61,444 nt of DNA from Clostridiales bacterium (GTDB lineage: Bacteria > Bacillota > Clostridia > Lachnospirales > CAG-274), in the NCBI GenBank assembly GCA_021204175.1, contig JAJPZT010000032.1, forward strand, positions 1-61,444. The letters are read 5' to 3'. Shown here piece after piece: positions 51,852 through 60,331 of the stretch; positions within the stretch are counted from its first letter, which is position 1; every line of letters starts with the position of its first letter. The notes beneath the pieces were generated by a model. The model was given only the letters and a program-made list of their open reading frames with translations, made no database searches and was not told where the DNA came from. A program made the translations under genes and the position numbers.

Positions 51852-51880
51852 ATTATATCATAAATTTATTTTAAAGTAAA
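51852..51880 (-). promoter_or_regulatory. Promoter of the methyltransferase-hslO unit
   Basis: Minus-strand TTTACT (51880-51875), a 17-bp spacer and TATAAT (51857-51852). Confidence 0.65.
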
Positions 51881-51911
51881 CATCGCCTTTGAGATGAAAA
51901 CAAGAAAATAC

Positions 51912-51940
51912 TTGCTAATTTACAGTGTCAATGCTAAAAT
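51912..51940 (+). promoter_or_regulatory. Promoter of the sfsA-rarA unit
   Basis: TTGCTA (51912-51917), a 17-bp spacer and TAAAAT (51935-51940), 40 bp upstream of sfsA. Confidence 0.65.
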
Positions 51941-51980
51941 TAAATATAAAAAATGAAGAAAAAATTTAGGAGAAATAAAG

Positions 51981-52661
51981 ATGAAATACGAAAGCATAAA
52001 AAAGGCTGTGTTTTTAAAGCGGCCCAACAGGTTTTGCGCTGAGATTTTGATTGACGGAGAGGTCGAGACGGTTCACGTCAAAAATACGGGGCGGTGCAGA
52101 GAAATTTTGGTTGAAGGGGCTGAAGTTTTTCTTGCAGAGGGCAAAGGCGAAAAACGGAAAACAAAATATGACCTTGTGTCGGTTTATAAGGGAGGCAGGC
52201 TTATTAATATAGACTCACAAGCACCCAACAAGGCGGCAGGGGAGTGGTTTTCATCGGGAAAAAGTCCTTTCGGAACAGTTGAGGTTAAGGCGGAACGAAC
52301 CTTCGGAGCGTCGAGACTTGACTTTCTTTTGGAAAAGGACGGACGGCGGATTTTTGTAGAGGTTAAGGGTGTGACCCTTGAAAATGACGGGGTTGTGTCC
52401 TTTCCCGATGCACCGACGGAAAGAGGTACAAAGCACTTAAGGGAGCTGATGGGGGCTTTGGCTCAGGGCTATGAAGCCTATGTTTTGTTTGTGGTGCAGA
52501 TGAAAAACGTAAAATATTTTACGCCTAACATTGAACACGACCCTGTTTTTTCGGCAGAGCTTATAAAGGCTGAAAACAGCGGAGTAAAAATTTTGGCGTA
52601 TGACTGTTTTGTAAGTGAAAATGAAATGAGAATAGAAGACAAAGTAGAAATAAGGCTTTGA
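51981..52661 (+). CDS. sfsA: SfsA family DNA-binding/nuclease-like protein
   Basis: Member of the SfsA family, named for sugar fermentation stimulation in E. coli; structure places it among OB-fold plus PD-(D/E)XK proteins. Family segments are FLKRPNRFCAEILIDGE, VHVKNTGRCREIL and the nuclease-like FVEVKGVTLEND; FPDAPTERGTKHLREL is also characteristic. Length 226 aa. Thirteen nt upstream of rarA. Confidence 0.93.
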   Translation: MKYESIKKAVFLKRPNRFCAEILIDGEVETVHVKNTGRCREILVEGAEVFLAEGKGEKRKTKYDLVSVYKGGRLINIDSQAPNKAAGEWFSSGKSPFGTVEVKAERTFGASRLDFLLEKDGRRIFVEVKGVTLENDGVVSFPDAPTERGTKHLRELMGALAQGYEAYVLFVVQMKNVKYFTPNIEHDPVFSAELIKAENSGVKILAYDCFVSENEMRIEDKVEIRL

Positions 52662-52674
52662 AAGGAAGAATTTT

Positions 52675-54000
52675 ATGGATTTATTTGAATATCAGGCTCA
52701 AAAAAGCAGAGAAAACGAGGCTCCTTTGGCTGCGAGGCTTCGCCCCTCCACTCTTGAAGAATTTGTAGGTCAGGAGGAAATTGTCGGAGAGGGGAAGCTT
52801 CTCTACAGAGCCATAAAGGCGGATAAGCTGACATCTGTTATATTTTACGGCCCTCCCGGAACAGGGAAAACAACCCTTGCCAAGATTATAGCCGGCACGA
52901 CCCAAAGCCGTTTTGAACAGCTTAACGCCACAACATCGGGTATTAAGGACATTAAAGACGTGGTTGAAAGGGCTAAGAGAGAGCTGGGCTTTGACGGACG
53001 AAAAACTATTCTTTTTATAGACGAAATCCACAGGTTCAACAAGACCCAACAGGATACTCTCTTGCCTTATGTTGAGGACGGCGTCGTTATTCTAATCGGA
53101 GCAACCACGGAAAACCCCTTTTTCGAGGTAAATAGGGCTTTGCTTTCAAGAAGTATTGTTTTCGAGCTTAAAAAGCTCAGCAAAGAGAACATAAAAACAA
53201 TTCTCAAAAGGGCGGTTTATGACAAAGAAAAGGGAATGGGAAGCTATAAGGCGGAAATCATCGAGGAAGCCCTTGACTTTTTGGCTGATGCCGCCGACGG
53301 AGACGCAAGGGTAGCCTTAAACGCCGTTGAGTTAGGTGTTTTGACAACCGAGAGAAACAAAGACGGAGTTATTTTAATCGACCTTGAAACAGCCGGAGAG
53401 TGTATTCAGCGCAGAGTTTTAAGCTACGACAAAAAGGGAAATAACCACTATGACACAGCCTCGGCATTTATAAAGAGTATGAGAGGCTCAGACCCCGGCG
53501 CAGCGGTTTATTATTTGGCGAGAATGCTGGCATCGGGAGAGGATATAAAGTTTATTGCAAGACGAATTGTTATTTGTGCCGCTGAGGATGTGGGAATGGC
53601 TGACCCCAATGCCTTGAGAGTGGCTGTTTCCGCAGCATGGGCAGCAGATTTTGTGGGTATGCCGGAGGCAAGAATTATTTTAAGTGAGGCTGTTTGCTAC
53701 GTTGCGTCTGCACCTAAGTCAAATGCTTCTTATCTTGCCGTAAACAAGGCTTTGCAGGACGTGGAAAAGGTCAGAGTGGAGACAATTCCCATTTATCTTA
53801 AGGACATTCACTATGAGGGTCACGAGGTTTTCGGCAACGGAAACGGCTATAAATATGCCCACGACTATGAAAACCACTATGTTGATCAGCAGTATCTTCC
53901 CGACGAGGTTAAAGATAGGGTTTATTATGAGCCTACGGGCATAGGCTATGAGCAGGAGGTTTTAAAGTATTTCCGCAAAATCAAAGGAGACAAAAAATGA
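52675..54000 (+). CDS. rarA: Replication-associated recombination protein RarA (MgsA)
   Basis: AAA+ ATPase of the RarA/MgsA/WRNIP1 family that acts at stalled forks with SSB. Walker A is GPPGTGKTTLAKIIAG (near residue 60), Walker B is LFIDEIHRFNKTQQD, and sensor 1 is in GATTENPFFEVN. The C-terminal helical/tetramerisation domain includes AEDVGMADPNAL. Length 441 aa. It overlaps the following gene by 4 nt. Confidence 0.95.
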   Translation: MDLFEYQAQKSRENEAPLAARLRPSTLEEFVGQEEIVGEGKLLYRAIKADKLTSVIFYGPPGTGKTTLAKIIAGTTQSRFEQLNATTSGIKDIKDVVERAKRELGFDGRKTILFIDEIHRFNKTQQDTLLPYVEDGVVILIGATTENPFFEVNRALLSRSIVFELKKLSKENIKTILKRAVYDKEKGMGSYKAEIIEEALDFLADAADGDARVALNAVELGVLTTERNKDGVILIDLETAGECIQRRVLSYDKKGNNHYDTASAFIKSMRGSDPGAAVYYLARMLASGEDIKFIARRIVICAAEDVGMADPNALRVAVSAAWAADFVGMPEARIILSEAVCYVASAPKSNASYLAVNKALQDVEKVRVETIPIYLKDIHYEGHEVFGNGNGYKYAHDYENHYVDQQYLPDEVKDRVYYEPTGIGYEQEVLKYFRKIKGDKK

Positions 54001-54476
54001 GAAGAAAAGACAGAGAGGTTACGGACTTTAATGAAATTATCAAAATAATAGACGAATGTGAGGTTTTAAGGCTTGGGCTTGCAGATGGAGACTTTCCCTA
54101 TATCGTGCCTGTGAATTTTTCCTACAGAGTTCAGGGAAAAGAAATCGAATTTTACATTCACGGGGCTTTGGCGGGCAGAAAGTATGAGCTTCTTCAAAAA
54201 AATCCCTTATGCTCATTTGAAATGGATATACCCTTGGGAATGGACTTTCTTTATGAAAAAAAGGACGTTACAATGCGTTATAAGTGCGTTATGGGAAAAG
54301 CCGAAGCTGAGTTTTTGGAAGGGGAGAAAAAGCAGAAGGCTCTTGATGATATTATTATGGCAAGATATGAGGAAACGAAAAATTTTGACTATAACAAAAC
54401 AGCGGTTGCAAGAACCGCTGTCATTAAGCTTAAAGTAACCGAAGTCACCGCAAAGGCAAACCTTAGAAAGAATTGA
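53997..54476 (+). CDS. Pyridoxamine 5'-phosphate oxidase family (NimA-like) protein
   Basis: Split-barrel flavin-binding protein of 159 residues. The N-terminus MRRKDREVTDFNEIIKIID and LRLGLADGDFPYIVPVNFSY match the group annotated as nitroimidazole resistance or flavin-nucleotide-binding proteins. FMN or haem binding is known for the fold; a nitroreductase role cannot be claimed. Its start overlaps the rarA stop. Confidence 0.85.
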   Translation: MRRKDREVTDFNEIIKIIDECEVLRLGLADGDFPYIVPVNFSYRVQGKEIEFYIHGALAGRKYELLQKNPLCSFEMDIPLGMDFLYEKKDVTMRYKCVMGKAEAEFLEGEKKQKALDDIIMARYEETKNFDYNKTAVARTAVIKLKVTEVTAKANLRKN

Positions 54477-54495
54477 GGGAAGCCTTAGTTAGTTT

Positions 54496-55299
54496 TTACT
54501 GTGACATCAATATTCTGTCGTTGTCGAGCCGTTTGCCTGCGTTTATGCGGAACTGCTCCACAAGGTCGTCGATTGTCATATTGTCTCTTTCCTTGCCCTT
54601 AATATCCAAAATGATTTTGCCGTCGTCCATCATAATGGTGCGGTTGCCCAAATCAAGAGCCTGGTGCATATTGTGGGTTACCATAAGACAGGTTATTTTT
54701 CTTTCGTCTATTATGTTTCGTGTAAGCTCCAAAACCTTCTCTGCCGTAGCCGGGTCAAGGGCTGCGGTGTGTTCGTCCAAAAGAAGAAGCTTAGGAGTGA
54801 CCATAGTCGCCATAAGAAGTGTCAAAGCCTGTCTCTGACCGCCTGAAAGAAGCCCCACGGGCTGCTTCATTCTGTCCTCCAAGCCCATGTTAAGGAGTGA
54901 AAGCTGCTGACGAAAACGCTTTTTGTCGGCATTGCTTATACGGCTGAAAAACTTTATGGGAGAGGTTGAAGCACGAAGATAAGCCAAAGCCATATTCTCC
55001 TCAATTGTCATATGAGGGGCTGTTCCCCTTAAGGGGTCTTGAAAGAGATGACCTATTTGTTTTGAACGGAGATGACGCTTTTTATAGGTTATATCCTCTC
55101 CGCCTAAAATAATTTTGCCCTCGTCAACATAAAACTGACCAGTTATGGCGTTGAAAAGTGTGGATTTGCCTGCACCGTTGCTGCCTACGATTGTGACAAA
55201 GTCACCGTCATCCAAATGAAGGGAAAGGTCTGCAACGGCTGTTTTTTCGTTTACCGTACCGGGGTTAAATGTTTTCTTTATTTTGATTACGTCAAGCAT
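54496..55299 (-). CDS. ABC transporter ATP-binding protein (TrpXYZ-type)
   Basis: ATPase of an importer with a single permease. Walker A is GSNGAGKSTLF (residues ~38-48), the signature LLSGGQRQALTLLMA, Walker B LLLLDEHTAALDP, and the H-loop MVTHNMHQAL. Length 267 aa. It overlaps the permease gene by 8 nt. The combination with a PF04392-type binding protein resembles tryptophan/tyrosine or other small-molecule uptake systems. Confidence 0.92.
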   Translation of the reverse strand: MLDVIKIKKTFNPGTVNEKTAVADLSLHLDDGDFVTIVGSNGAGKSTLFNAITGQFYVDEGKIILGGEDITYKKRHLRSKQIGHLFQDPLRGTAPHMTIEENMALAYLRASTSPIKFFSRISNADKKRFRQQLSLLNMGLEDRMKQPVGLLSGGQRQALTLLMATMVTPKLLLLDEHTAALDPATAEKVLELTRNIIDERKITCLMVTHNMHQALDLGNRTIMMDDGKIILDIKGKERDNMTIDDLVEQFRINAGKRLDNDRILMSQ

Positions 55300-56215
55300 T
55301 CTTGCCCCCTCCTTTCTTAGAAAGGCGAACTCTTGCCATAAAGGCAGCCTTCTCCTTCAAATAAGGTGAGGCAATAGCCGCCGCAACGATTACCGCCGAA
55401 ACGAGCTTAAGACACTCCGCCGAAACGTTAAGTCTCAGAGCAACAGCCACTATAAAGCGGTAGAGACAGCTTCCGAAAATAACGCCTATAACACGCCTTA
55501 TCATTCCGCCTTTACCTATAAGGGTTTCGCCTATAATAAGGCTTGCAAGGGCTATTGTAACCATACCGGTGCCTATGTTTATGTCGCATGACTTTTGATA
55601 CTGGGCAATAAGACAGCCGGAAAGAGCAGTTAAGCTGTTGGCTACGCATAAGCCCACTGTAATTGTAAAGGCTGAATTTATGCTTGAAGCCTGAACCATA
55701 TCAGGGTTGTCGCCGGTTGCTCTTATGGACATACCGAGACGGGTGCCCAAAAACAGAGCCAAAAGTACGGCGACTATTATAGTAATACCGGCAGCCACAA
55801 TGAGCTTATATATACCCTGACCCAAATATATTTTGGCGATTGAAAAAACTGTGTCGCAGTTAAACAAATTGGCTACGGAGCTGAAGCCCATAACGGCTAT
55901 GTTTATGGTGTAAAGCCCTGTGTTTACTATAATTCCGGCAAGAATTGACTCTATGCCCATTCTTGTCTGTAAAAATGCCGTAACAAAGCCCGAGCAGACC
56001 CCGGCGGCTATTGCCGCAAAGAGAGCAAGAAAGGGGTGACCTGAAAGTGTAACCATAGCCCCCGTTGCACAGCCTAAGGTAAAGCAGCCGTCTGTTGAAA
56101 GGTCGGCAATGTTTAAAAGTGAAAATGATATAAAGAGCGCAAGAGCCACAAGGGAGTAAATACAGCCCAGCTCAAGGGCACTCTGTAAAATCGAAATGGT
56201 GAAAATTGTTGACAT
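55292..56215 (-). CDS. ABC transporter permease (TrpXYZ-type)
   Basis: Integral membrane component of 307 residues with eight to nine hydrophobic segments, of the branched-chain/ribose permease (BPD_transp_2) superfamily. Typical segments are LFISFSLLNIADLSTDGCF and GTRLGMSIRATGDNPDMVQAS. It lies between the binding-protein gene and the ATPase gene. A terminator-like hairpin separates it from the former. Confidence 0.92.
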   Translation of the reverse strand: MSTIFTISILQSALELGCIYSLVALALFISFSLLNIADLSTDGCFTLGCATGAMVTLSGHPFLALFAAIAAGVCSGFVTAFLQTRMGIESILAGIIVNTGLYTINIAVMGFSSVANLFNCDTVFSIAKIYLGQGIYKLIVAAGITIIVAVLLALFLGTRLGMSIRATGDNPDMVQASSINSAFTITVGLCVANSLTALSGCLIAQYQKSCDINIGTGMVTIALASLIIGETLIGKGGMIRRVIGVIFGSCLYRFIVAVALRLNVSAECLKLVSAVIVAAAIASPYLKEKAAFMARVRLSKKGGGKNA

Positions 56216-56248
56216 ATGTTTTCCTCATAAAAATATATAATAGTCTTA

Positions 56249-56277
56249 ACAAAAAAGGGCGTTTTTCGGACGCCCTT
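56249..56277 (-). terminator. Intra-operon terminator/attenuator between binding protein and permease
   Basis: Minus-strand 8-bp stem AAGGGCGT/ACGCCCTT (56277-56270 with 56262-56255) running into a T-run. It would reduce transcription of the permease and ATPase relative to the binding protein. Confidence 0.7.
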
Positions 56278-56373
56278 ATATAAATTTTCTGCTTTACAGA
56301 AATCAAGTAATGTTTGACATACAGTCAAGTTTTCAGGCAAGCTTGCAAGTTTCCTGTTTATCAACAACGCTTT

Positions 56374-57441
56374 TTATTCGAATTCTTCGGCTGTCTTTGT
56401 TTCAACAAGGCTGTCGCACAAATCAGCAAACATTGAATAGTCAAGACCGATTGCTTCGGCTGTTTCTGTGTTTACTGTTGCGATACCGTTATCAAGCATC
56501 ATAACGGGAGTTGCGGCAGGGTCTGCACCGTTTACCAAAATGTCAACTGCCATATCTGCGGTAGCTGTTCCCAATTCGGCATAGTTTACGCCGTAGCCCA
56601 AAAATGCGCCGTTAAGTGCAAAGGAGTCTGCTCCTGTGTAGTGGGGAATGCCTGCTTCAATGAATTTCTCATATATAGCAAGCTCAGCTGTCATAATTGT
56701 GTTGTCTGTAGGTGTGAAAACTGCTTCAACTCCGGCTGCTGCAAGAGCGTCTGCCGCCAACATAACTTCGTCGTTTGTTGTGCCTGTTTTTTCAACAACT
56801 TCAATTCCGTTTTCCTCACAGAAAGCCTTTGCTTCTTCAATTGCCTTCTTAGAGCTGTCCTGGCTGTTGTCATAGAGTAAGCCTACCTTTGTTATTTCGG
56901 GGTTGGCGGCAACAATAAGGTTAAATATGGCTTCTGTGTCAAGAGCGTCTGATGTACCTGTTATGTTTGAGCCGGGTTCTTCAAGGGTTTCAACAAGACC
57001 TGCGCTGACGGGGTCTGTAACTGCCGAGAAAACAACGGGGATAGGGTCGTTTTCCGTTGCTGCCTGCATAATCATAGCTGCCGGTGTAGCGATAGGAATA
57101 ATTACGTCAACCTGTTCTGCTACAAGGTCGGCTGCAATCTGGTTAAGTGTTGTAGAGTCAGCCTGTCCGTTGTAGGTTGTGCCTGCGAAGTCAAAGGTTA
57201 CGCCGAGCTCTTCGCCCTTTGCGTTAAGCTCTTCTTCAATAGCCTTTTCAATTTGGTTTAATGAAGCATCGTCAACATACTGAACAATACCGACCTTATA
57301 GACAGCGCCTTCCTCGGCTTCGCTGCCCGCATCTTCTTCTGCCGAAGCCTCAGCCTCGGGTTCTTCTGTCTGTGTGCCGCCGCAGGCTGCCATTGAAAGA
57401 GCCATTGAAAGTGATAAAATAACGGCAAGTGCTTTTTTCAT
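56374..57441 (-). CDS. ABC transporter substrate-binding lipoprotein (PF04392, TrpX-like)
   Basis: Extracytoplasmic binding protein anchored by a lipid. The signal peptide ends in the lipobox MAACGG (Cys at residue 20), followed by an acidic low-complexity linker (EEPEAEASAEEDAGSEAEEG). The two-lobed domain has VGIVQYVDDASLNQIEKAI, and PIATPAAMIMQ and VVFSAVTDPVSAGLV are family landmarks. Ligand unknown: related proteins bind tryptophan or tyrosine. Length 355 aa. Confidence 0.92.
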   Translation of the reverse strand: MKKALAVILSLSMALSMAACGGTQTEEPEAEASAEEDAGSEAEEGAVYKVGIVQYVDDASLNQIEKAIEEELNAKGEELGVTFDFAGTTYNGQADSTTLNQIAADLVAEQVDVIIPIATPAAMIMQAATENDPIPVVFSAVTDPVSAGLVETLEEPGSNITGTSDALDTEAIFNLIVAANPEITKVGLLYDNSQDSSKKAIEEAKAFCEENGIEVVEKTGTTNDEVMLAADALAAAGVEAVFTPTDNTIMTAELAIYEKFIEAGIPHYTGADSFALNGAFLGYGVNYAELGTATADMAVDILVNGADPAATPVMMLDNGIATVNTETAEAIGLDYSMFADLCDSLVETKTAEEFE

Positions 57442-57486
57442 ATTAAATTCTCTCCTTTTTTATAGTAACTTTTTATTACAGTTATA

Positions 57487-57514
57487 ATTATACAATAAAT
57501 TTTTCTAATGTCAA
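57487..57514 (-). promoter_or_regulatory. Promoter of the ABC importer operon
   Basis: Minus-strand TTGACA (57514-57509), a 16-bp spacer and TATAAT (57492-57487). Confidence 0.75.
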
Positions 57515-57598
57515 TATAAATATTTATATATGAACTTAAGTTTTGCTTTAAAACGGGAAACTTTTTTAATCTTGACAGGTTATATTTTCAAATTTTTG

Positions 57599-57627
57599 TT
57601 GCAAAATATGTTTTGAAGGTTTATAAT
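57599..57627 (+). promoter_or_regulatory. Promoter reading into the structured element and the gene at 58004
   Basis: TTGCAA (57599-57604), a 17-bp spacer and TATAAT (57622-57627). If used, it produces a leader of about 370 nt containing the hairpins listed below. Confidence 0.6.
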
Positions 57628-57662
57628 TACTGTAAAAGTGTTCTCAATGGAAAAACAGATAG

Positions 57663-57959
57663 GCAAGCTTGCTTGCATAGATGTTTGGACATTAGAGAAC
57701 CTAACCGGTATGAGTAAGTAGCCATTTTTCATAGAAAAAATGAGCGGATTACGAATACAGGTGGCGATTGCGAGAGTACGTCACACTTGCCTGCGTGCAT
57801 TCATTTCTGTGCAAGCACAGAAACAAGATGCACTGCGGAAGTGTTCCTTATTCGCTGAAAGCTAAGGCTTTCAGCGAGAGAGGAGCAACAGCGTAACAAA
57901 GTCTTGTTTTCGTACTTGTACGGAAACAAATGTGTGAAGCTTGGTGCGACGCGCAATCG
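57663..57959 (+). other. Large multibranched hairpin element in the leader of the 58004 gene
   Basis: A noncoding stretch packed with inverted repeats. An outer stem CGATTGCG/CGCAATCG (57765-57772 with 57952-57959) and TCACAC/GTGTGA (57781-57786 with 57932-57937) enclose an imperfect 17-bp stem (57783-57800 with 57828-57844) capped by TTTCTGTGC/GCACAGAAA. They also enclose a perfect 10-bp hairpin with TAAG loop (57853-57876) and a 12-bp hairpin with one G-U pair (57904-57929). Two further hairpins precede it (57663-57676 and 57723-57742). It could be a structured RNA, a long regulatory leader or a small mobile element. TCACAC shares four bases with the adjoining stem, so those two are alternatives at the junction. 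Confidence 0.65.
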
Positions 57960-58003
57960 ACTTTTATACTGTTGTAATTAATTTATTTCGGAGAGAACTG
58001 CTT

Positions 58004-58405
58004 ATGGAAACAATTGTTGTAATTATGGAAAAAGACCCCAAAACGGGTTTTTTGGATAAGGAAATTGCAAGCCTTTCAATTTCAAAAAATGTTGAATATA
58101 TTGTGAACTTATATGCTCAGGGCGACCGGCTTTTTATTAAGCTTTCGGACGAAAAGGAGCTTAAGGACTGGGAGTTTAACGCGGTTTATGACTATTTTGC
58201 CCCGGAGGTCTTTTCAGACAGAGCCTTGGAGGTTAAAGAAGTTGAAGACAGCTATAACCCCACCTGGGAGCTTAAGCTGCCTTTTAACAGAGAAAATATT
58301 GAAGAGACGGAGAAAAACGTCTGTGAGATTTTGGAAATTTTCAAGAAGGAAATTAACGATGTTTATGAAGCCTGTAAGGATAAGGAAGAGGACTATCTTT
58401 CTTAA
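58004..58405 (+). CDS. Small conserved protein of unknown function (DUF6762-like)
   Basis: 133-residue acidic cytoplasmic protein. It starts at the ATG at 58004, preceded by GGAGAG, and reads ETIVVIMEKDPKTGFLDKEI. I associate this start with the clostridial DUF6762 family, from memory. No catalytic motif is visible; the C-terminal third is predicted helical with many Glu and Lys. It probably shares a transcript with the next gene (39-nt gap) and follows the long structured leader. Confidence 0.65.
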   Translation: METIVVIMEKDPKTGFLDKEIASLSISKNVEYIVNLYAQGDRLFIKLSDEKELKDWEFNAVYDYFAPEVFSDRALEVKEVEDSYNPTWELKLPFNRENIEETEKNVCEILEIFKKEINDVYEACKDKEEDYLS

Positions 58406-58444
58406 AGGCAGACTGCATAAAAATATAAAGGAGATGTTATTTTA

Positions 58445-59638
58445 ATGAAGAAAAACAACAAGGAGAGAAACGATGTTTTGCTGCTTATTGTACTTATCGT
58501 TATTATAATTTGTATGATAGCTTTTTTCATTATAAGCAGACTGGGCAGCGGCTCGAATTTAGATAAGGACGTTTCCATTGTGGAAACAGATGAGGACATT
58601 GAAGTCGAAACCGAAGCTGCCACCGAAGGCACAACAATCGACCTTTTGGATTTAACAGTTGAGGCTGTTGAGCTTAATGAAGCCCTTTACACAGCGGTAG
58701 GGGAGTTAAACCAGAATCTTCAGACATTTTATGAAGATAATTATGACTCAGGCAGACTTGTAAGCGTTTACGGCTATATTTATGATGCAGACACTATGCT
58801 GCCTATAGAAGCAAACGAGGTTTCAGAAAATGTTGCCGATGAGCTTGAATATGTAAATCTTCTTCTTATTAAGCCCGGTGATTTTGAGGTTTGTGAAAAT
58901 TCGGAATATGATGTTGATATTTTAGTTGATGATATAATGCCATTTACCTCGGTTTTGACTGATCAGGGCTATCTCGTTTCTTCCGCAGAATATGCAGGGG
59001 GAGTTTTGACCGAAGATGATTACAGAAGTCTCGTTATGAGATATAGCTGCAGTCACGGTGAGATTTCTTCACCGGAAAAAGGTTCTTCTATGTATGAAAT
59101 GATTTACAACAAGGTTGCGGAAGAGTGGGGAGAAGGCAGCACTGTCGACGTTAAATATATGGGTTTTGATGATAAATTCGGTATTGTGGTTGCAAATACT
59201 TTGGAAAACCCCAAGGAATTTAAGGAATATCTCTTTACAAAGTCCGGCAGCTCATGGACAATCAGAAATAAGAAGCTTGCCGACAAGGAAAATATAAAGC
59301 AGTATGTAAATGAGCTTTATCCCGATTTGGATCTTGCCCTTCTGCCTTATTATAATTTGGCTCTTTATGACGATTTCAAAACAGGGCTTACGGGATATTA
59401 TGACACTATTGTCGGCAACAGCGAGCTGGGCGTAACGGAAGCGGATCTGACAGATGTATATTGTCTTTACTCAGACAGCTTTATTTACTATGAATTTGCC
59501 AACGAAAAGAGAGTTGTGGGATATGTAGACAGCGAAGGTGTTCTGACATTCTATAAGGCAGAGTCTACCGATCAGGCTGTGGCTTTAATGGCGAGTCTTT
59601 CCGACAATCCTCCTGTATTCATTATAAAGTTTTCGTAA
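58445..59638 (+). CDS. Membrane-anchored extracytoplasmic protein of unknown function
   Basis: 397 residues. A lysine-rich start precedes one transmembrane helix (residues 13-33, VLLLIVLIVIIICMIAFFI), followed by a short acidic/Thr-rich linker (about residues 42-62) and a ~330-residue extracytoplasmic domain. No family is recognised. Acidic composition and the lack of cysteines suit an exposed domain. Located between the 58004 gene and rpsT. Confidence 0.65.
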   Translation: MKKNNKERNDVLLLIVLIVIIICMIAFFIISRLGSGSNLDKDVSIVETDEDIEVETEAATEGTTIDLLDLTVEAVELNEALYTAVGELNQNLQTFYEDNYDSGRLVSVYGYIYDADTMLPIEANEVSENVADELEYVNLLLIKPGDFEVCENSEYDVDILVDDIMPFTSVLTDQGYLVSSAEYAGGVLTEDDYRSLVMRYSCSHGEISSPEKGSSMYEMIYNKVAEEWGEGSTVDVKYMGFDDKFGIVVANTLENPKEFKEYLFTKSGSSWTIRNKKLADKENIKQYVNELYPDLDLALLPYYNLALYDDFKTGLTGYYDTIVGNSELGVTEADLTDVYCLYSDSFIYYEFANEKRVVGYVDSEGVLTFYKAESTDQAVALMASLSDNPPVFIIKFS

Positions 59639-59690
59639 AAACGGAAATATAAAGTTTACTGAAATTTATGCGGATTATTTGAAAAAATGC

Positions 59691-59719
59691 TTGACAATGA
59701 TTAAAACAGGGTGTATAAT
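59691..59719 (+). promoter_or_regulatory. Perfect consensus promoter of rpsT
   Basis: TTGACA (59691-59696), a 17-bp spacer and TATAAT (59714-59719), giving a ~60-nt leader. Confidence 0.85.
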
Positions 59720-59783
59720 TATCGGCGAATGAAAAATTTTCTAAGTAGTGTTACTTAAATTTATTTTATGGAGGAAAAATTTC

Positions 59784-60047
59784 ATGGCTAATATTAAATC
59801 TGCTAAAAAGCGTATCTTGGTTATTAACAAGAAAACCTTAAGAAACAAGATGATTACTTCCGCTACAAAGACAGCTATTAAGAAGGTTGTTAAGGCTGTT
59901 GACGCAGGCAATAAGGAAGAAGCTCAGAAGGCTCTTTCAGCTGCTGTTAAGGCAATGGATATGGCTTGTTCTAAAGGTGTTTATCACAAAAACCATGTTT
60001 CGAGAAAGAAGTCACGTCTCGCAAAGCTTGTTAATAAATTAGGCTGA
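59784..60047 (+). CDS. rpsT: 30S ribosomal protein S20
   Basis: Primary 16S rRNA-binding protein. The basic 87-residue sequence starts [20 protein letters not shown] and ends with the family pattern [19 protein letters not shown]. The ATG at 59784 follows GGAGG. An upstream in-frame start (59748) lies before the Shine-Dalgarno and is not used. Single-gene unit with its own strong promoter and terminator. Confidence 0.97.
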   Translation: MANIKSAKKRILVINKKTLRNKMITSATKTAIKKVVKAVDAGNKEEAQKALSAAVKAMDMACSKGVYHKNHVSRKKSRLAKLVNKLG

Positions 60048-60066
60048 TAATCGACTGAAATTAAAT

Positions 60067-60090
60067 GCCGTCCCTTTTGGGGCGGCTTTT
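60067..60090 (+). terminator. Terminator of rpsT
   Basis: 8-bp stem GCCGTCCC/GGGGCGGC (60067-60074 with 60079-60086) followed by TTTT. Confidence 0.85.
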
Positions 60091-60121
60091 ATAGTGCACA
60101 ATACCTACCAGTTTTATGCAG

Positions 60122-60331
60122 TTATTTTTGTTTTAAAACCATTTTGGCGAAATCCTTATATGCATAGCCCGGGGTATCGTCAATATTGCATACCTCATTA
60201 AAGAAGCAGCTTGGAATTTCTCCGAGCTTAAGGCATTTTTGAATACACAGGTCGCAGCCGCTGCTGTGATTGACAGGGTTAAGAGGGCAGTTTTTGTCTC
60301 GGCAGGTGCAAAAATCCTTTGCGGTTTTCAT
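60122..60331 (-). CDS. Cys-rich small protein (DUF6485-like)
   Basis: 69 residues with seven Cys in the pattern CTCRDKNCPLNP, GCDLCIQKCLKLGEIPSC and a final EVC. The arrangement suggests a zinc or Fe-S site and matches the DUF6485 family as I remember it; function unknown. Its start overlaps the stop of the upstream frameshifted gene (ATGA), and its Shine-Dalgarno AAGGAG lies inside that gene. Confidence 0.75.
   Translation of the reverse strand: MKTAKDFCTCRDKNCPLNPVNHSSGCDLCIQKCLKLGEIPSCFFNEVCNIDDTPGYAYKDFAKMVLKQK

Noticed and set aside
57442-58003. T-box or known riboswitch in front of the 58004 gene
   Set aside because: No T-box sequence, no specifier loop, and no aptamer core of a known riboswitch class was recognised.
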